Assembly: GCA_965205165.1 (NCBI GenBank)
Contig: OZ242037.1
Coordinates: 1,364,001-1,428,000, forward strand
Reading direction: 5' to 3'
DNA: 64,000 nucleotides
DNA from: CBDESM01 sp965205165
GTDB lineage: Bacteria; Chloroflexota; Dehalococcoidia; Bin125
Made by a program: the position numbers and the translations under genes. Within the stretch, counting starts at the first letter, position 1. Every line of letters begins with the position of its first letter. This document shows positions 9,327 to 17,856 of this stretch, piece after piece. The notes under the pieces were generated by a model. That model saw only the letters and a list, made by a program, of their open reading frames with translations, was not told the origin of the DNA and did no database searches.

Positions 9327-10247
9327 TCACGAAACCTCCTCGATCACTGCCCCGTCGTGGTCGATCTCCGCGATCCTGCCCTGCCCCGAAACCCCCAGCC
9401 GGGACGCTGCCGCCGCGAAAGCATCCCGCACTGCCTCCGCCTGCTCCGGCTCCGCCAGCGCCATCACCGTCGAACCGCCGCCCGACAGGTACGCGGCCAG
9501 CGCGCCCGCGGACTCCGCCGCCTCGAACAGCTCGTACATCTGCGGGAACAGCGCCGACCGCGGCCGCTGGTGCAGGCGATCGTCCACCGCCGTCCGCAGC
9601 ACGCCCCAGGATCCCGTCGCCAGCGCCGCCGTCGCCAGCGCCGAGCGCGTGATGTTGTGCACCGCGTCCGCCCGCGTCAGCGACTCCGGCAGCAGCGCCC
9701 GGCCCCGCTTCGTGGACATCCGGAAATCCGGCGTGAACGCGACGAATGACAGTCCCTCCGCGACCGGCAGCGGCACCCGAACGACCCGTCCCTCGCCGCC
9801 CGCCGCGACCGATGCCCGCGACTCGTCGACCGCCACGATCTGGCAACCTCCGAACAGCGCCGGCGCGATGTTGTCCGGATGCCCCTCCAGCTCCGTCCCG
9901 AGCTCCAGCAGCTGCGCATCCGACAGCATCCCGCCCAGCATCTCGTTCGCGATCACCAGCCCCGCCGCCCGCGCCGACGCCGACGCTCCCAGCCCCCTCC
10001 CCAGCGGTATCTCCGACTCCGCATGCACCGATATCTCCGGCGCCCGCATCGCAACCGCCTCGAACCCAACCTCGAACGCCCGCCGCACCTTCCGGTGCAG
10101 CCCTTCCCCGTTCCCCGAATCCTCCGCCTCCCCCGAAATCCGCACCTCAACCCGCGCATGCAGCCCCAGCGCAATCCCCGCCGCATCGAACGCCGCCCCC
10201 AGATTCGCCGTAGAAGCCGGCACCCGCACCCGCACCATCTCAGCCAC
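9327..10247 (-). CDS. thrB: Homoserine kinase
   Basis: GHMP-family kinase that phosphorylates L-homoserine in threonine synthesis (306 aa). The N-terminal motif VRVPASTANLGAAFDAAG and the glycine-rich ATP loop PLGRGLGASASARAAG are characteristic; the late GGGSTVMAL segment fits the GHMP C-terminal motif. I keep the GTG at 10247 because GGAGGAG lies just upstream; the ATG four codons in (10238) is an alternative. The first gene of a thrB-lysC pair. The 181-base gap to lysC holds no recognisable gene or riboswitch. Confidence 0.94.
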   Translation of the reverse strand: MAEMVRVRVPASTANLGAAFDAAGIALGLHARVEVRISGEAEDSGNGEGLHRKVRRAFEVGFEAVAMRAPEISVHAESEIPLGRGLGASASARAAGLVIANEMLGGMLSDAQLLELGTELEGHPDNIAPALFGGCQIVAVDESRASVAAGGEGRVVRVPLPVAEGLSFVAFTPDFRMSTKRGRALLPESLTRADAVHNITRSALATAALATGSWGVLRTAVDDRLHQRPRSALFPQMYELFEAAESAGALAAYLSGGGSTVMALAEPEQAEAVRDAFAAAASRLGVSGQGRIAEIDHDGAVIEEVS

Positions 10248-10356
10248 GATCTCCTCCCTCCCGCACCCGCGAGTCTACGAGCCGCCCTCCATAAGCGGCC
10301 GCACCATCGCCGTTCGAGACCGAGGTCGCCGAGTAGAATCCCGCAGAGGCGACCGC

Positions 10357-11499
10357 ATGCCCGAACCTCTTCACCTCCCCAACCTCTCCATCGAGAATTT
10401 CCGCGCCATCGACCGGCTCGAGATCCCGAATCTGGGCAGAGTCACGCTGATCGTCGGCGAGAACAGCGTCGGCAAAACCACGATCCTCGACGCCGTCCGC
10501 GTCTTCGCCGATCGCGGCAACTTTCTCACGCTCCGCTCCCTTCTTCGAGACCGCGAGGAAGTGCTGATCGACGAGTCCGTCGAAGGCGCGCCGGTCCGCG
10601 TACCGAATTGGCCTGCGCTCTTTCACGGCCGCGACGCGGGATGCCCTGTGCGCATCAAGGTCGCCAAACGCGAAGAACTGCACCTCTTGCAGATTGATTC
10701 GGCTTACGCATCGAGTGAGCAAGGGCGTTTGGCAAACAGGCGCGCTGCTGGTCGAATCCGCGTCCTCCGTGTCTCGTTCAATGGCGCATCGATCGAGCAT
10801 CCCTATCAAGCCGAGCTGTCTGAGGAATTCTCCAGCCACGGACTGTTGCGCGGCGCGGATCGGGCATTGGACGGGCGACTTGCCCGTTCCTACGCCGAAG
10901 ACTGGCCGTTCCCGCGCCTTCCCTATGAGTCCGTTGGGCCCGACATCATCGACAGCGATCGAATCGCCCGCTATCTCGACCGCGTAGCGCTGACATCGCG
11001 CGAGCATCTCGCGGTTGATGCGCTCCGCTTGATCTTCGGCGATACCGTCGAGCGCATCGCGGCAGTAGCGGACGATGAAGGCGGTCGATTGCGGCGTTCC
11101 TCCAGGCGCACGCTCGTCAAGCTTTCCGACGAGGAAACACCGGTCCCGCTCGCCAGCCTCGGCGACGGCGCGATCAGGCTGCTCGGCGTCGGCTTGGCCA
11201 TTGCGAACGCCGGCGACGGACTGCTCTTGATTGATGAGGCGGAGAACGGATTGCACCGCCGCCGCCAAGCCGACTTCTGGCGGATGATCATCCGCGCCGC
11301 GCGCGAAAGCAATGTCCAAGTCATCGCCACCACCCACAGCTGGGACTGCGTTCGCGGCTTCCAGCGAGCCAGTGCCGAGGAACTTGGAGAATCGGCGATC
11401 CTCTACCGCCTCGAACGCGGCAAGTCCGGCCTTCGCCTCGTCGGCTATGACGAAAACCGGCTCGGTCGCGCTGCCGAGCAGCACGTTGAGGTTCGCTGA
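10357..11499 (+). CDS. OLD/RecF-like AAA ATPase, possible defence ATPase
   Basis: ABC/SMC-type ATPase of 380 aa in the AAA_15/AAA_21 (OLD-like) group. It opens with LSIENFRAIDRLEIPNLG, has a Walker A VGENSVGKTT (about 33-42), a signature-like ASLGDGAIRLLGVGLAIA, Walker B LLLIDEAENGLH (about 288-299) and a switch histidine in ATTHSWDC. It has no nuclease domain of its own; the next gene, 3 bases away, encodes a DUF3226 (TOPRIM-like) protein, so ATPase and nuclease appear as a two-gene pair. Comparable ATPase-TOPRIM pairs act in anti-phage defence (OLD, PARIS), which is inference here. Its codons are less G/C-skewed than its neighbours, hinting at transfer. Confidence 0.8.
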   Translation: MPEPLHLPNLSIENFRAIDRLEIPNLGRVTLIVGENSVGKTTILDAVRVFADRGNFLTLRSLLRDREEVLIDESVEGAPVRVPNWPALFHGRDAGCPVRIKVAKREELHLLQIDSAYASSEQGRLANRRAAGRIRVLRVSFNGASIEHPYQAELSEEFSSHGLLRGADRALDGRLARSYAEDWPFPRLPYESVGPDIIDSDRIARYLDRVALTSREHLAVDALRLIFGDTVERIAAVADDEGGRLRRSSRRTLVKLSDEETPVPLASLGDGAIRLLGVGLAIANAGDGLLLIDEAENGLHRRRQADFWRMIIRAARESNVQVIATTHSWDCVRGFQRASAEELGESAILYRLERGKSGLRLVGYDENRLGRAAEQHVEVR

Positions 11500-11502
11500 T
11501 CC

Positions 11503-12136
11503 GTGGCCGAGGTGGATGACGCGCCGCCGCGCCTACTCCTCGTCGAGGGAGCGGAAGACGAGCATGTCATCCGGGCGATCCGGGAACGCCTGCCTGCCCT
11601 TCCTCATTCCACCACGAGGCCGCCGGGGGCGTCACCCAGTTGCTGAACCGCATCGACTTGGAAATCGACCCGCCGGGGCGGGAAATCGTCGGCTTCGTAC
11701 TCGATGGCAACGACCAGCCGCAAGATCGTGGGCGGCCATCCGCCACCGGCTGCGGCAGGCCAACGCTCCCGATCTGCCGTCGCCTGACCCTGCCGGCACC
11801 ATCATCCGCCGCAGCGACGGGGCCGACGTTGGAGTGTGGATGATGCCCGACAATGGCAGCCCCGGAGAACTCGAAGACTTCCTCGCGGCCATGATTCCCA
11901 ATGCCGACAGGCTCTGGGATTCCTCGAAGCGGTTCGTCGAGTCCATCCCATCAAGCGATCGCAAGTTCCCCGAGGGCAAACTGCTCCGGGCGCAGATTCA
12001 CGTATGGCTCTCGGTCCAAGAGCGACCGCGACGATCGGGGCAGGCCATCGTGGCCAAGGATCTGGATCTGACGGGTGGTCTCGCCCGGCGCTTTCAGGCA
12101 TGGCTCTCGGAACTGTTTGGACCCGTCAGAGGTTGA
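11503..12136 (+). pseudogene. DUF3226 (TOPRIM-like) partner of the OLD-like ATPase, broken by two frameshifts
   Basis: Three overlapping frames together encode one DUF3226-type protein. Frame 1 (GTG 11503) gives RLLLVEGAEDEHVIRAI, the acidic TOPRIM-like start, then stops at 11646. A second frame from about 11607 gives HHEAAGGVTQLLNRI and IVGFVLDGND. A third frame from about 11735 gives WAAIRHRLRQ and the hallmark DVGVWMMPDNGSPGELEDFL and continues to 12136. Each change corresponds to one missing base. It may be a true pseudogene or two sequencing errors. The 3' end overlaps the convergent tmk gene by 11 bp. The function inferred is a nuclease partner of the ATPase. Confidence 0.78.
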
Positions 12137-12758
12137 GCCCGAACGCGCGGAGGCGGGGTTCCAAATCGGTGATGGCGGCTTCCAGGACGGCTTCCTTCTC
12201 CATCGAGGCGTCGAAGACGACGTAGGAGTCGCCGCCGGTGCGGGCGATCTCGAGGAAGCCGTCGGCTACGCGCTGGTGGAAGGAGAGGTCGGCCTGCTCG
12301 ATGCGGTCGCCGGGGACGTGGCCTTCGGCGCCGACGCGGATGCCGGCGGAGAGGTGCAGCACCGCGGTGATGTCGGGGACCAAGCCGCCGGTCGCTTGCT
12401 CGTTGAGGCGGCGCAGCACGTCCAAGTCCAAGCCGCGGCCGTGGCCTTGGTAGGCCAGCGTCGAGTCGGCATAGCGGTCGCAGAGCACGACGTCATGCGA
12501 TTCCAGCGCGGGGCGGATCAGCTGGTCGACGTGCAGGGCGCGGTCGGCGAGGAAGGTGAACAGCTCGGCCCAGTCGTTGAACTCGTAGCGCGGGTTCTTG
12601 ACCAGCCGCCGCAGCTTGCGGCCGGGCTGGGTGCCGCCGGGCTCCCGCGTGCGCAGCACGCTCAAGCCCGCGGCCTCCCAGCGCGAGGCGAGCGAGCCGG
12701 CCAGCGTCGACTTCCCCGTCCGGTCTCCGCCTTCGATCGCGATGAAGATTCCAGGCAT
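12126..12758 (-). CDS. tmk: Thymidylate kinase
   Basis: Phosphorylates dTMP to dTDP (210 aa, normal length). The P-loop is IEGGDRTGKST near the N-terminus, followed by TREPGGTQPGRKLR, the DRY-type motif LCDRYADSTLAYQG and the LID region. The ATG at 12758 is preceded by AAGGAGG; longer upstream reading is antisense-like and unsupported. It follows the R3H ATPase gene by 14 bases and was probably transcribed with pdxS-pdxT-R3H. Its 3' end overlaps the convergent DUF3226 remnant. Confidence 0.94.
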   Translation of the reverse strand: MPGIFIAIEGGDRTGKSTLAGSLASRWEAAGLSVLRTREPGGTQPGRKLRRLVKNPRYEFNDWAELFTFLADRALHVDQLIRPALESHDVVLCDRYADSTLAYQGHGRGLDLDVLRRLNEQATGGLVPDITAVLHLSAGIRVGAEGHVPGDRIEQADLSFHQRVADGFLEIARTGGDSYVVFDASMEKEAVLEAAITDLEPRLRAFGLNL

Positions 12759-12772
12759 GAGGGCCTCCTTTT

Positions 12773-14443
12773 TCAGGCGTGGATGCGGACGCGGCGGTTG
12801 GGCTCGCGCCCGCGGCTGCTCGATTCGAGTGCTTGGCGCGAGGCCAGCTCGTGCTGCAAACGGCGGATGTGCGCCCGCTGCGGCGCGAGCTCGATCGCCT
12901 GCACCGCGCCGGCGTGGATCTCGGCGATCGCCTCTTCCGCCTCGCTCAGCGCCGACGTCAGCACGTCGCCGGAAGTCGCGCCGCGCGAGAGCGCCCGCAG
13001 GCTCTGCTGCATCTGTGCGACCGTGTTGTGCTTCAGCACCACGATCGGCAGCCGCTGCTGCTCCGCCCAGCGCAGCTCGGGCGGCCGCCGCCGGAAGGAG
13101 GATCGCAGCGTCATCAGCACGTCCGCCTCCTCGATCCGTTCGGCGATCGAGACGTTCGCGCCGCTCTCCCGCATCGCCTCGCGCAGGCGGCTCTCGGACA
13201 GCCCCAGCGGGAACACGCGGCGGTGCGGCGCGTCGGACGCGGGCGCGGCCCGCCGGCGGCGGCGTTCGGCCGCCCGCTCCGGATCGCCCCCGGCCGGCGC
13301 GCCGAAGATCGTCTCGGCAACGCCCCCGCCGCGCCATTCGGCCGGCGCGGCCGTCGTCGATCCCGGACGCACGTGGACTTCGCCGCCGTCGTCCAGCTCG
13401 CGCAGCTCGGCTTCGACCGAGCGGCCGCGCAGCAGCGCGTCGACGGTCGAGCCGACGTCCTCGTGCACCGCGACGCGGGTGAACGAGTGGATTTCGACGA
13501 GCGCCGTGAAGGTCGGCGGCGCCTTCCGTTCCCGCACCGATTTCCGCGTCCCCCGCCGCCGCGCCTCTTCGTCCGACAGCGTCACGGTCTGGATGCCCCC
13601 GATCAGGTCGGAGAGGGTGGGGTTGAGCATCAGGTTGGCGAGCGCGTTGCCGTGCGCCGTCGCGACCAGCTGCACGCCGCGCTCGGCGATCGTCCGCGCC
13701 GCCTGCGCTTCCAGCTCGGTGCCGATCTCGTCGATCACGATCACTTCGGGCATGTGGTTCTCGACCGCCTCGACCATCACCGCGTGCTGCTGTTCGGGAT
13801 GCGCCACCTGCATCCTCCGCGCCCGCCCGATCCCCGCGTGCGGGATGTCGCCGTCCCCCGCGATCTCGTTCGAGGTGTCCACGATCACGACCCGCTTGCC
13901 GGCCGCGGCCGACACCCGCGCGACCTCGCGCAGCAGCGTCGTCTTGCCCACGCCCGGCCGGCCCAGCAGCAGGATGCTCTCGCCCGCATCGACCAAGTCC
14001 TGGATCACGGCGACCGAGCCCGCGACCGCGCGCCCGACCCGCATCGTCAGGCCGACCACCTCGCCCTGCCGGTTCCGCATGCAGGCGATGCGGTGCAGCG
14101 TCCGCGGGATCCCCGCCCGGTTGTCCGCGCCGAACGGCCCGATCATCGACGTGATCGCCCGCAGATCCGCCGTGTTCACTTCGACGATGCCCAACTCGAC
14201 CTCGCGGTCGTGGTAGCGCGCGCACGGCCGCCGGCCCAGGTCCAGCACGACCTCGAGCAGCGCGTCGAAATCATCATGCGCGTCCAGCTCCGCGCGCACC
14301 GCCGGGGGCAACGTGGCCAGCAGGGCCTCGATCTCGCCCGATTCTTCCCGCATCGTCTGCACGGTCTCCACCGCCGGGTCCGGCGCGGGGATGTCCTCGC
14401 GCACCGTCAACCCGCCGAACGGGCCGGCCGTCTCAGTCGTCAA
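12773..14443 (-). CDS. R3H and AAA ATPase domain protein (Ycf45/SpoIIIAA-like)
   Basis: A 556-aa protein with a SpoIIIAA/Ycf45-type ATPase and a C-terminal R3H nucleic-acid-binding domain. The ATPase has Walker A GRPGVGKTT (161-169), IVDTSNEIAGDGDIPH, and Walker B EVIVIDEIGTELEA (233-246). The R3H part ends SSSRGREPNRRVRIHA. The region between (about 395-480) is arginine-rich then globular. The family is widespread in Chloroflexota, Firmicutes and plastids, and its exact role is unsettled. The start overlaps the pdxT end by 11 bp, and tmk follows, suggesting one operon. Confidence 0.88.
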   Translation of the reverse strand: MTTETAGPFGGLTVREDIPAPDPAVETVQTMREESGEIEALLATLPPAVRAELDAHDDFDALLEVVLDLGRRPCARYHDREVELGIVEVNTADLRAITSMIGPFGADNRAGIPRTLHRIACMRNRQGEVVGLTMRVGRAVAGSVAVIQDLVDAGESILLLGRPGVGKTTLLREVARVSAAAGKRVVIVDTSNEIAGDGDIPHAGIGRARRMQVAHPEQQHAVMVEAVENHMPEVIVIDEIGTELEAQAARTIAERGVQLVATAHGNALANLMLNPTLSDLIGGIQTVTLSDEEARRRGTRKSVRERKAPPTFTALVEIHSFTRVAVHEDVGSTVDALLRGRSVEAELRELDDGGEVHVRPGSTTAAPAEWRGGGVAETIFGAPAGGDPERAAERRRRRAAPASDAPHRRVFPLGLSESRLREAMRESGANVSIAERIEEADVLMTLRSSFRRRPPELRWAEQQRLPIVVLKHNTVAQMQQSLRALSRGATSGDVLTSALSEAEEAIAEIHAGAVQAIELAPQRAHIRRLQHELASRQALESSSRGREPNRRVRIHA

Positions 14444-15056
14444 TCGCGCCCTCGCCGTCTCCGCGCGCTTCGGCGCGCGCCAGGCATTGCGCCGCGAACC
14501 GCTGGTGCAGCCGCGGATCGTCGGTCAGTTCGGGATGGAACGTCGTCGCCGTCAGCGTTCCGCTCGCCACCGCCACGGGTTCGCCGTCGGGCAGCGCCAT
14601 CAGCACGTCGACGCCGTCGCCGACGCAGCGGATGCGCGGAGCGCGGATGAAGATAGCCCGCAGCCCGCCGCCGCCCGGCAGCGCGCCCGCGTCAAGGTCG
14701 GCTTCGAACGAATCCACCTGCCGCCCCCAGGCGTTGCGCTCGATCGTCATCGGCAGCAGGTGCAGCGCCGGGCGGTCGAGCGTCTCGATCTCCGTCGCGA
14801 GCAGGATCGCGCCGGCGCAGGTGCCCCAGATCGGCAGGCCGCCGCGGCCCAGCTCGATCAGGCGCTCGCGCATGCCGAACGCGATCAGCAGCCGCGCGAT
14901 CGTCGTGCTCTCGCCGCCCGGCACGATCAGCCCGTCGACCTGATCCAGCTCGGCCGCCGCGCGCACTTGGACGGGCTCCGCGCCGCAGCGGCGCAGCATC
15001 GCGCAATGCTCCGCGAAGTCCCCTTGCAGCGCCAGCACGCCGGCCCGGGCGGCCAC
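14433..15056 (-). CDS. pdxT: Pyridoxal 5'-phosphate synthase glutaminase subunit PdxT
   Basis: Class I glutaminase that supplies ammonia to PdxS for PLP synthesis (207 aa). The start region VLALQGDFAEH, the oxyanion-loop motif IVPGGESTTIARLL, the nucleophile in IWGTCAGAILLA and the His-Glu pair in TTFHPELTDD are all present. I place the start at a GTG (15056), which puts the conserved GVLALQGDF a few residues from the N-terminus. It follows pdxS by 11 bases and overlaps the R3H ATPase gene. Confidence 0.93.
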   Translation of the reverse strand: MAARAGVLALQGDFAEHCAMLRRCGAEPVQVRAAAELDQVDGLIVPGGESTTIARLLIAFGMRERLIELGRGGLPIWGTCAGAILLATEIETLDRPALHLLPMTIERNAWGRQVDSFEADLDAGALPGGGGLRAIFIRAPRIRCVGDGVDVLMALPDGEPVAVASGTLTATTFHPELTDDPRLHQRFAAQCLARAEARGDGEGAIDD

Positions 15057-15067
15057 TGCGACCGCGC

Positions 15068-15955
15068 CTACCAGCCCCGCTTCGCCAAGTGCTGCTCGGC
15101 GGACAGCTCCGACAGCTCGATCCCGCGCATCGCGCCCGGCAGGTTGGTCGACAGTTCCGCGAGCGCGTCGTCGTCGTCGCAGTGGGTCACGGCCTTCACG
15201 ATCGCCTCCGCCATCCGCGCCGGATCCTCGCTCTTGAAGATGCCGCTGCCCACGAACACGCCGTCCGCGCCCAGCCGCATCATCAGCGCCGCGTCCGCCG
15301 GCGTCGCGACGCCGCCCGCCGCGAAGTTCACCACCGGCAGCCGCCCCGTGTCCCGCGTCTCGCGCACCAGGCCGACCGGCGCGCCGATGTCCCGCGAGTA
15401 GGAGACCAGCTCCTCCTCGCCCATCGCCTGCAGCTGGCGGATCGCGCCCTGCACGGCCCGCATGTGCCGCACCGCCTCGACGATGTTGCCGGTGCCGGCC
15501 TCGCCCTTGGTGCGGATCATCGCCGCGCCCTCGGCGATCCGCCGCAGCGCCTCGCCCAAGTCGCGGCAGCCGCACACGAACGGCACCCGGAAATCGCGCT
15601 TGTCGATGTGGTACGCCTCGTCCGCCGGCGTCAGCACCTCCGACTCGTCGATGTAGTCGACGCCGAGCGCCTCGAGGATCGACGCCTCGACGAAATGCCC
15701 GATCCGCACCTTGGCCATCACCGGGATCGAGACCGACTCGATGATCCCCTTGATCAACGCGGGGTCGCTCATCCGCGCCACGCCGCCGGCCGAGCGGATG
15801 TCGGACGGCACCCGCTCCAGCGCCATCACCGAACACGCCCCGGCCTCCTGCGCGATCTCCGCGTGCTCCGGCGTGACCACGTCCATGATCACGCCGCCCT
15901 TGAGCATCTGCGCCAAGCCCGCCTTGACCGTGTGCGTTGCGACCTCGACTGCCAT
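15068..15955 (-). CDS. pdxS: Pyridoxal 5'-phosphate synthase lyase subunit PdxS
   Basis: Synthase subunit that makes PLP from ribose 5-phosphate, glyceraldehyde 3-phosphate and ammonia (295 aa). Highly conserved segments include GGVIMDVVTPEHAEIAQEAG, VMALERVPSDIR, IPVMAKVRIGHFVEA, PFVCGCRDLGEALRRI, MIRTKGEAGTGNIVEA and FAAGGVATPADAALMM. It is the first gene of a probable pdxS-pdxT-R3H-tmk unit. Confidence 0.97.
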   Translation of the reverse strand: MAVEVATHTVKAGLAQMLKGGVIMDVVTPEHAEIAQEAGACSVMALERVPSDIRSAGGVARMSDPALIKGIIESVSIPVMAKVRIGHFVEASILEALGVDYIDESEVLTPADEAYHIDKRDFRVPFVCGCRDLGEALRRIAEGAAMIRTKGEAGTGNIVEAVRHMRAVQGAIRQLQAMGEEELVSYSRDIGAPVGLVRETRDTGRLPVVNFAAGGVATPADAALMMRLGADGVFVGSGIFKSEDPARMAEAIVKAVTHCDDDDALAELSTNLPGAMRGIELSELSAEQHLAKRGW

Positions 15956-16015
15956 TCCGACTCCATCCCCGCGCTCGACGGCGCGGATTTCAGCGTACCC
16001 GATTCCGTTCCCCGC

Positions 16016-16837
16016 TCATTCCGCCTCGGCCGCCTCCGCGGCCGCCAGCTCCCGCTCCAGCCGCGACGCCTCGTCAAAGCCGGACATCGCCGCCGTCAGC
16101 TGCTCGCGCGTGATCTCCGAGCGTTGGTAGTCGCCCACCAGCCGCCCGCGCTGGAAGACCAGGAAGCGGTGCCCGACCAAGTAGGCGTGCCCTGATTTGG
16201 GCGTCACGAACAGCACCGCCGCGCCCTCGGACGCCGCCTGCTGCACCACCCGCAGCACGATGCTCGACTGCCGCACGCCCAGCGCCGAGGTCGGCTCGTC
16301 CAAGATCAGCACCCGCGCTCCCTGGTTCACCGCCCGCGCGATCGCCAGCACCTGCCGCTGGCCGCCCGAAAGCGTCTGCACCGGCCGGTCCGGGTCGATG
16401 ATGTCGACGCCGAAATGGGCCAGCGCCTCCACTGCCTGCTCACGCGCCATATCCACGTCGATCCGCCGCAGCGGGCCGCGCCCCACCGTCGGCTCGTCGC
16501 CGAGGAAGAAATTGCGCCAAGCTGACATCAGCGGCACCAGCGCGAGGTCCTGGTAGACCATGATGATCCCGCGCTTGCGCGCGTCGCGGGCCGAGTGCAG
16601 GTGCGCCACTTCGCCGTCCAGCAGCACTTCCCCTTCCGAGGGCTGGAGGACGCCGCAGAGCAGCTGGGTGAAGACCGACTTGCCGGCGCCGTTGCTGCCG
16701 ACCACGCAGGCCACCTCGCCGGCCCGGACCTGCGCGCTGACCTCGTGCAGCGCCTCGACCGGGCCGAACCGCTGCGACACGTTCCGCATCTCGAGCACCG
16801 GCCCCATTCCGCCGGCCGTCCGCGCCTCGTCGACCAT
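16016..16837 (-). CDS. Sugar-type ABC transporter ATP-binding protein
   Basis: Cytoplasmic ATPase of a carbohydrate-uptake ABC transporter (273 aa, single ABC domain like FrcA rather than the usual double-domain RbsA). It has Walker A GSNGAGKS, the Q-loop region VYQDLALVP, signature LSGGQRQVLAIARA and Walker B VLILDEPTSALG. The H-loop is unusual: where the family has a T-H-N-type motif this protein reads LFVTPKSGH, with proline at the switch-histidine position. Two bases separate it from the permease gene. The substrate cannot be read from the sequence. Confidence 0.9.
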   Translation of the reverse strand: MVDEARTAGGMGPVLEMRNVSQRFGPVEALHEVSAQVRAGEVACVVGSNGAGKSVFTQLLCGVLQPSEGEVLLDGEVAHLHSARDARKRGIIMVYQDLALVPLMSAWRNFFLGDEPTVGRGPLRRIDVDMAREQAVEALAHFGVDIIDPDRPVQTLSGGQRQVLAIARAVNQGARVLILDEPTSALGVRQSSIVLRVVQQAASEGAAVLFVTPKSGHAYLVGHRFLVFQRGRLVGDYQRSEITREQLTAAMSGFDEASRLERELAAAEAAEAE

Positions 16838-16839
16838 CG

Positions 16840-17856
16840 CTACTGCCCCGTTTCCCGCTCGGCGAAGCGGCTGACCGCGTGGTTGATCGACGCCGCGACC
16901 AACAGCAGCACGCCCAGGAACGCCCAGCGCCAGTCCGAATTCCAGCCGGCCAGCGGAATCCCCGTGAACGCGATCCCCCAGATCAGCGCCCCGATCGCCG
17001 GCCCGACCGCCGATCCGGCGCCGCCGGCGATCCGGCAGCCGCCGACCACCGCGGCGATGAAGTAGAAGAGCTCGTTGCCGACGCCCTGGCCGGCCTGCAC
17101 GCTGGTAAAGCGCACCGCGTTGGCCACGCCGACGAACCAGGCCGCGCCCGCCGTCAGCATGAACAGCGCGATCTTCGTCCCGTCCACCGGCACGCCGACC
17201 GTGCGCGCCGCCTCCGGGTCGCCGCCCGCGGCGAAGATCCAGTTGCCCCAGCGGGTCCGCATCAGCACCCAGGTCGCCAGAATCATGAAGCCGGCCCACC
17301 AGAAGAGCGTGATCCGGAAGTCGGCCGGCGGCGTCCCCAGCACGTTCGCCAGCACCATCTCCAGCGAGTCGAAGCCCGGCACCTCGTCCAGGCCCTCGAT
17401 CAGCGCGTCGCCGGTGATCGCCTTCGACAGCGCCACGTTGGCTCCGCGCAGCCCGAAGAACATGCCCAGCGTGACCACGAACGAGTTCAGCCCCGTCTTC
17501 ACCGTCACGACCCCGTTGAAGGCGCCCAGCGACAGGCAGATCAGCAGCGACAGGAACAGCGCGGCCCAGATGTTCATCCCGACTTCCGTCGCGAAGATGC
17601 CCATCGCGGCGCCGCCGGTGCCGGCCATCACCCCGGTCGAGAGGTCGATCTCGCCGCCGATCAGCAGCAGCCCGACCGCGATCGCGACGATCCCGAAGGG
17701 CCAGGAGGAATCGAAGATGGAGGAGATGTGCTCGATCTCGAGCAGCTGGCCGCTGGAGGCGATCCCGAAGAACGTGAACAGCAGCGCCGCCGCCACCACT
17801 GAGCCCAGCTCGGGGCGCAGCACCATCCGCCAACCCTCGTGCGTGTCCCGCCTCAT
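16840..17856 (-). CDS. Sugar-type ABC transporter permease
   Basis: Membrane subunit of the BPD_transp_2 (ribose/fructose type) family (338 aa) with about eight to ten hydrophobic segments. Family-like features are FGIVAIAVGLLLIGGEIDLS and GAFNGVVTVKTGLNSFVVTL and the late loop with a GGCRIAGG-type EAA-like segment. The ATG overlaps the stop of the upstream binding-protein gene (ATGA), and the ATPase gene starts two bases after it. The order binding protein, binding protein, permease, ATPase indicates one operon. Confidence 0.9.
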   Translation of the reverse strand: MRRDTHEGWRMVLRPELGSVVAAALLFTFFGIASSGQLLEIEHISSIFDSSWPFGIVAIAVGLLLIGGEIDLSTGVMAGTGGAAMGIFATEVGMNIWAALFLSLLICLSLGAFNGVVTVKTGLNSFVVTLGMFFGLRGANVALSKAITGDALIEGLDEVPGFDSLEMVLANVLGTPPADFRITLFWWAGFMILATWVLMRTRWGNWIFAAGGDPEAARTVGVPVDGTKIALFMLTAGAAWFVGVANAVRFTSVQAGQGVGNELFYFIAAVVGGCRIAGGAGSAVGPAIGALIWGIAFTGIPLAGWNSDWRWAFLGVLLLVAASINHAVSRFAERETGQ

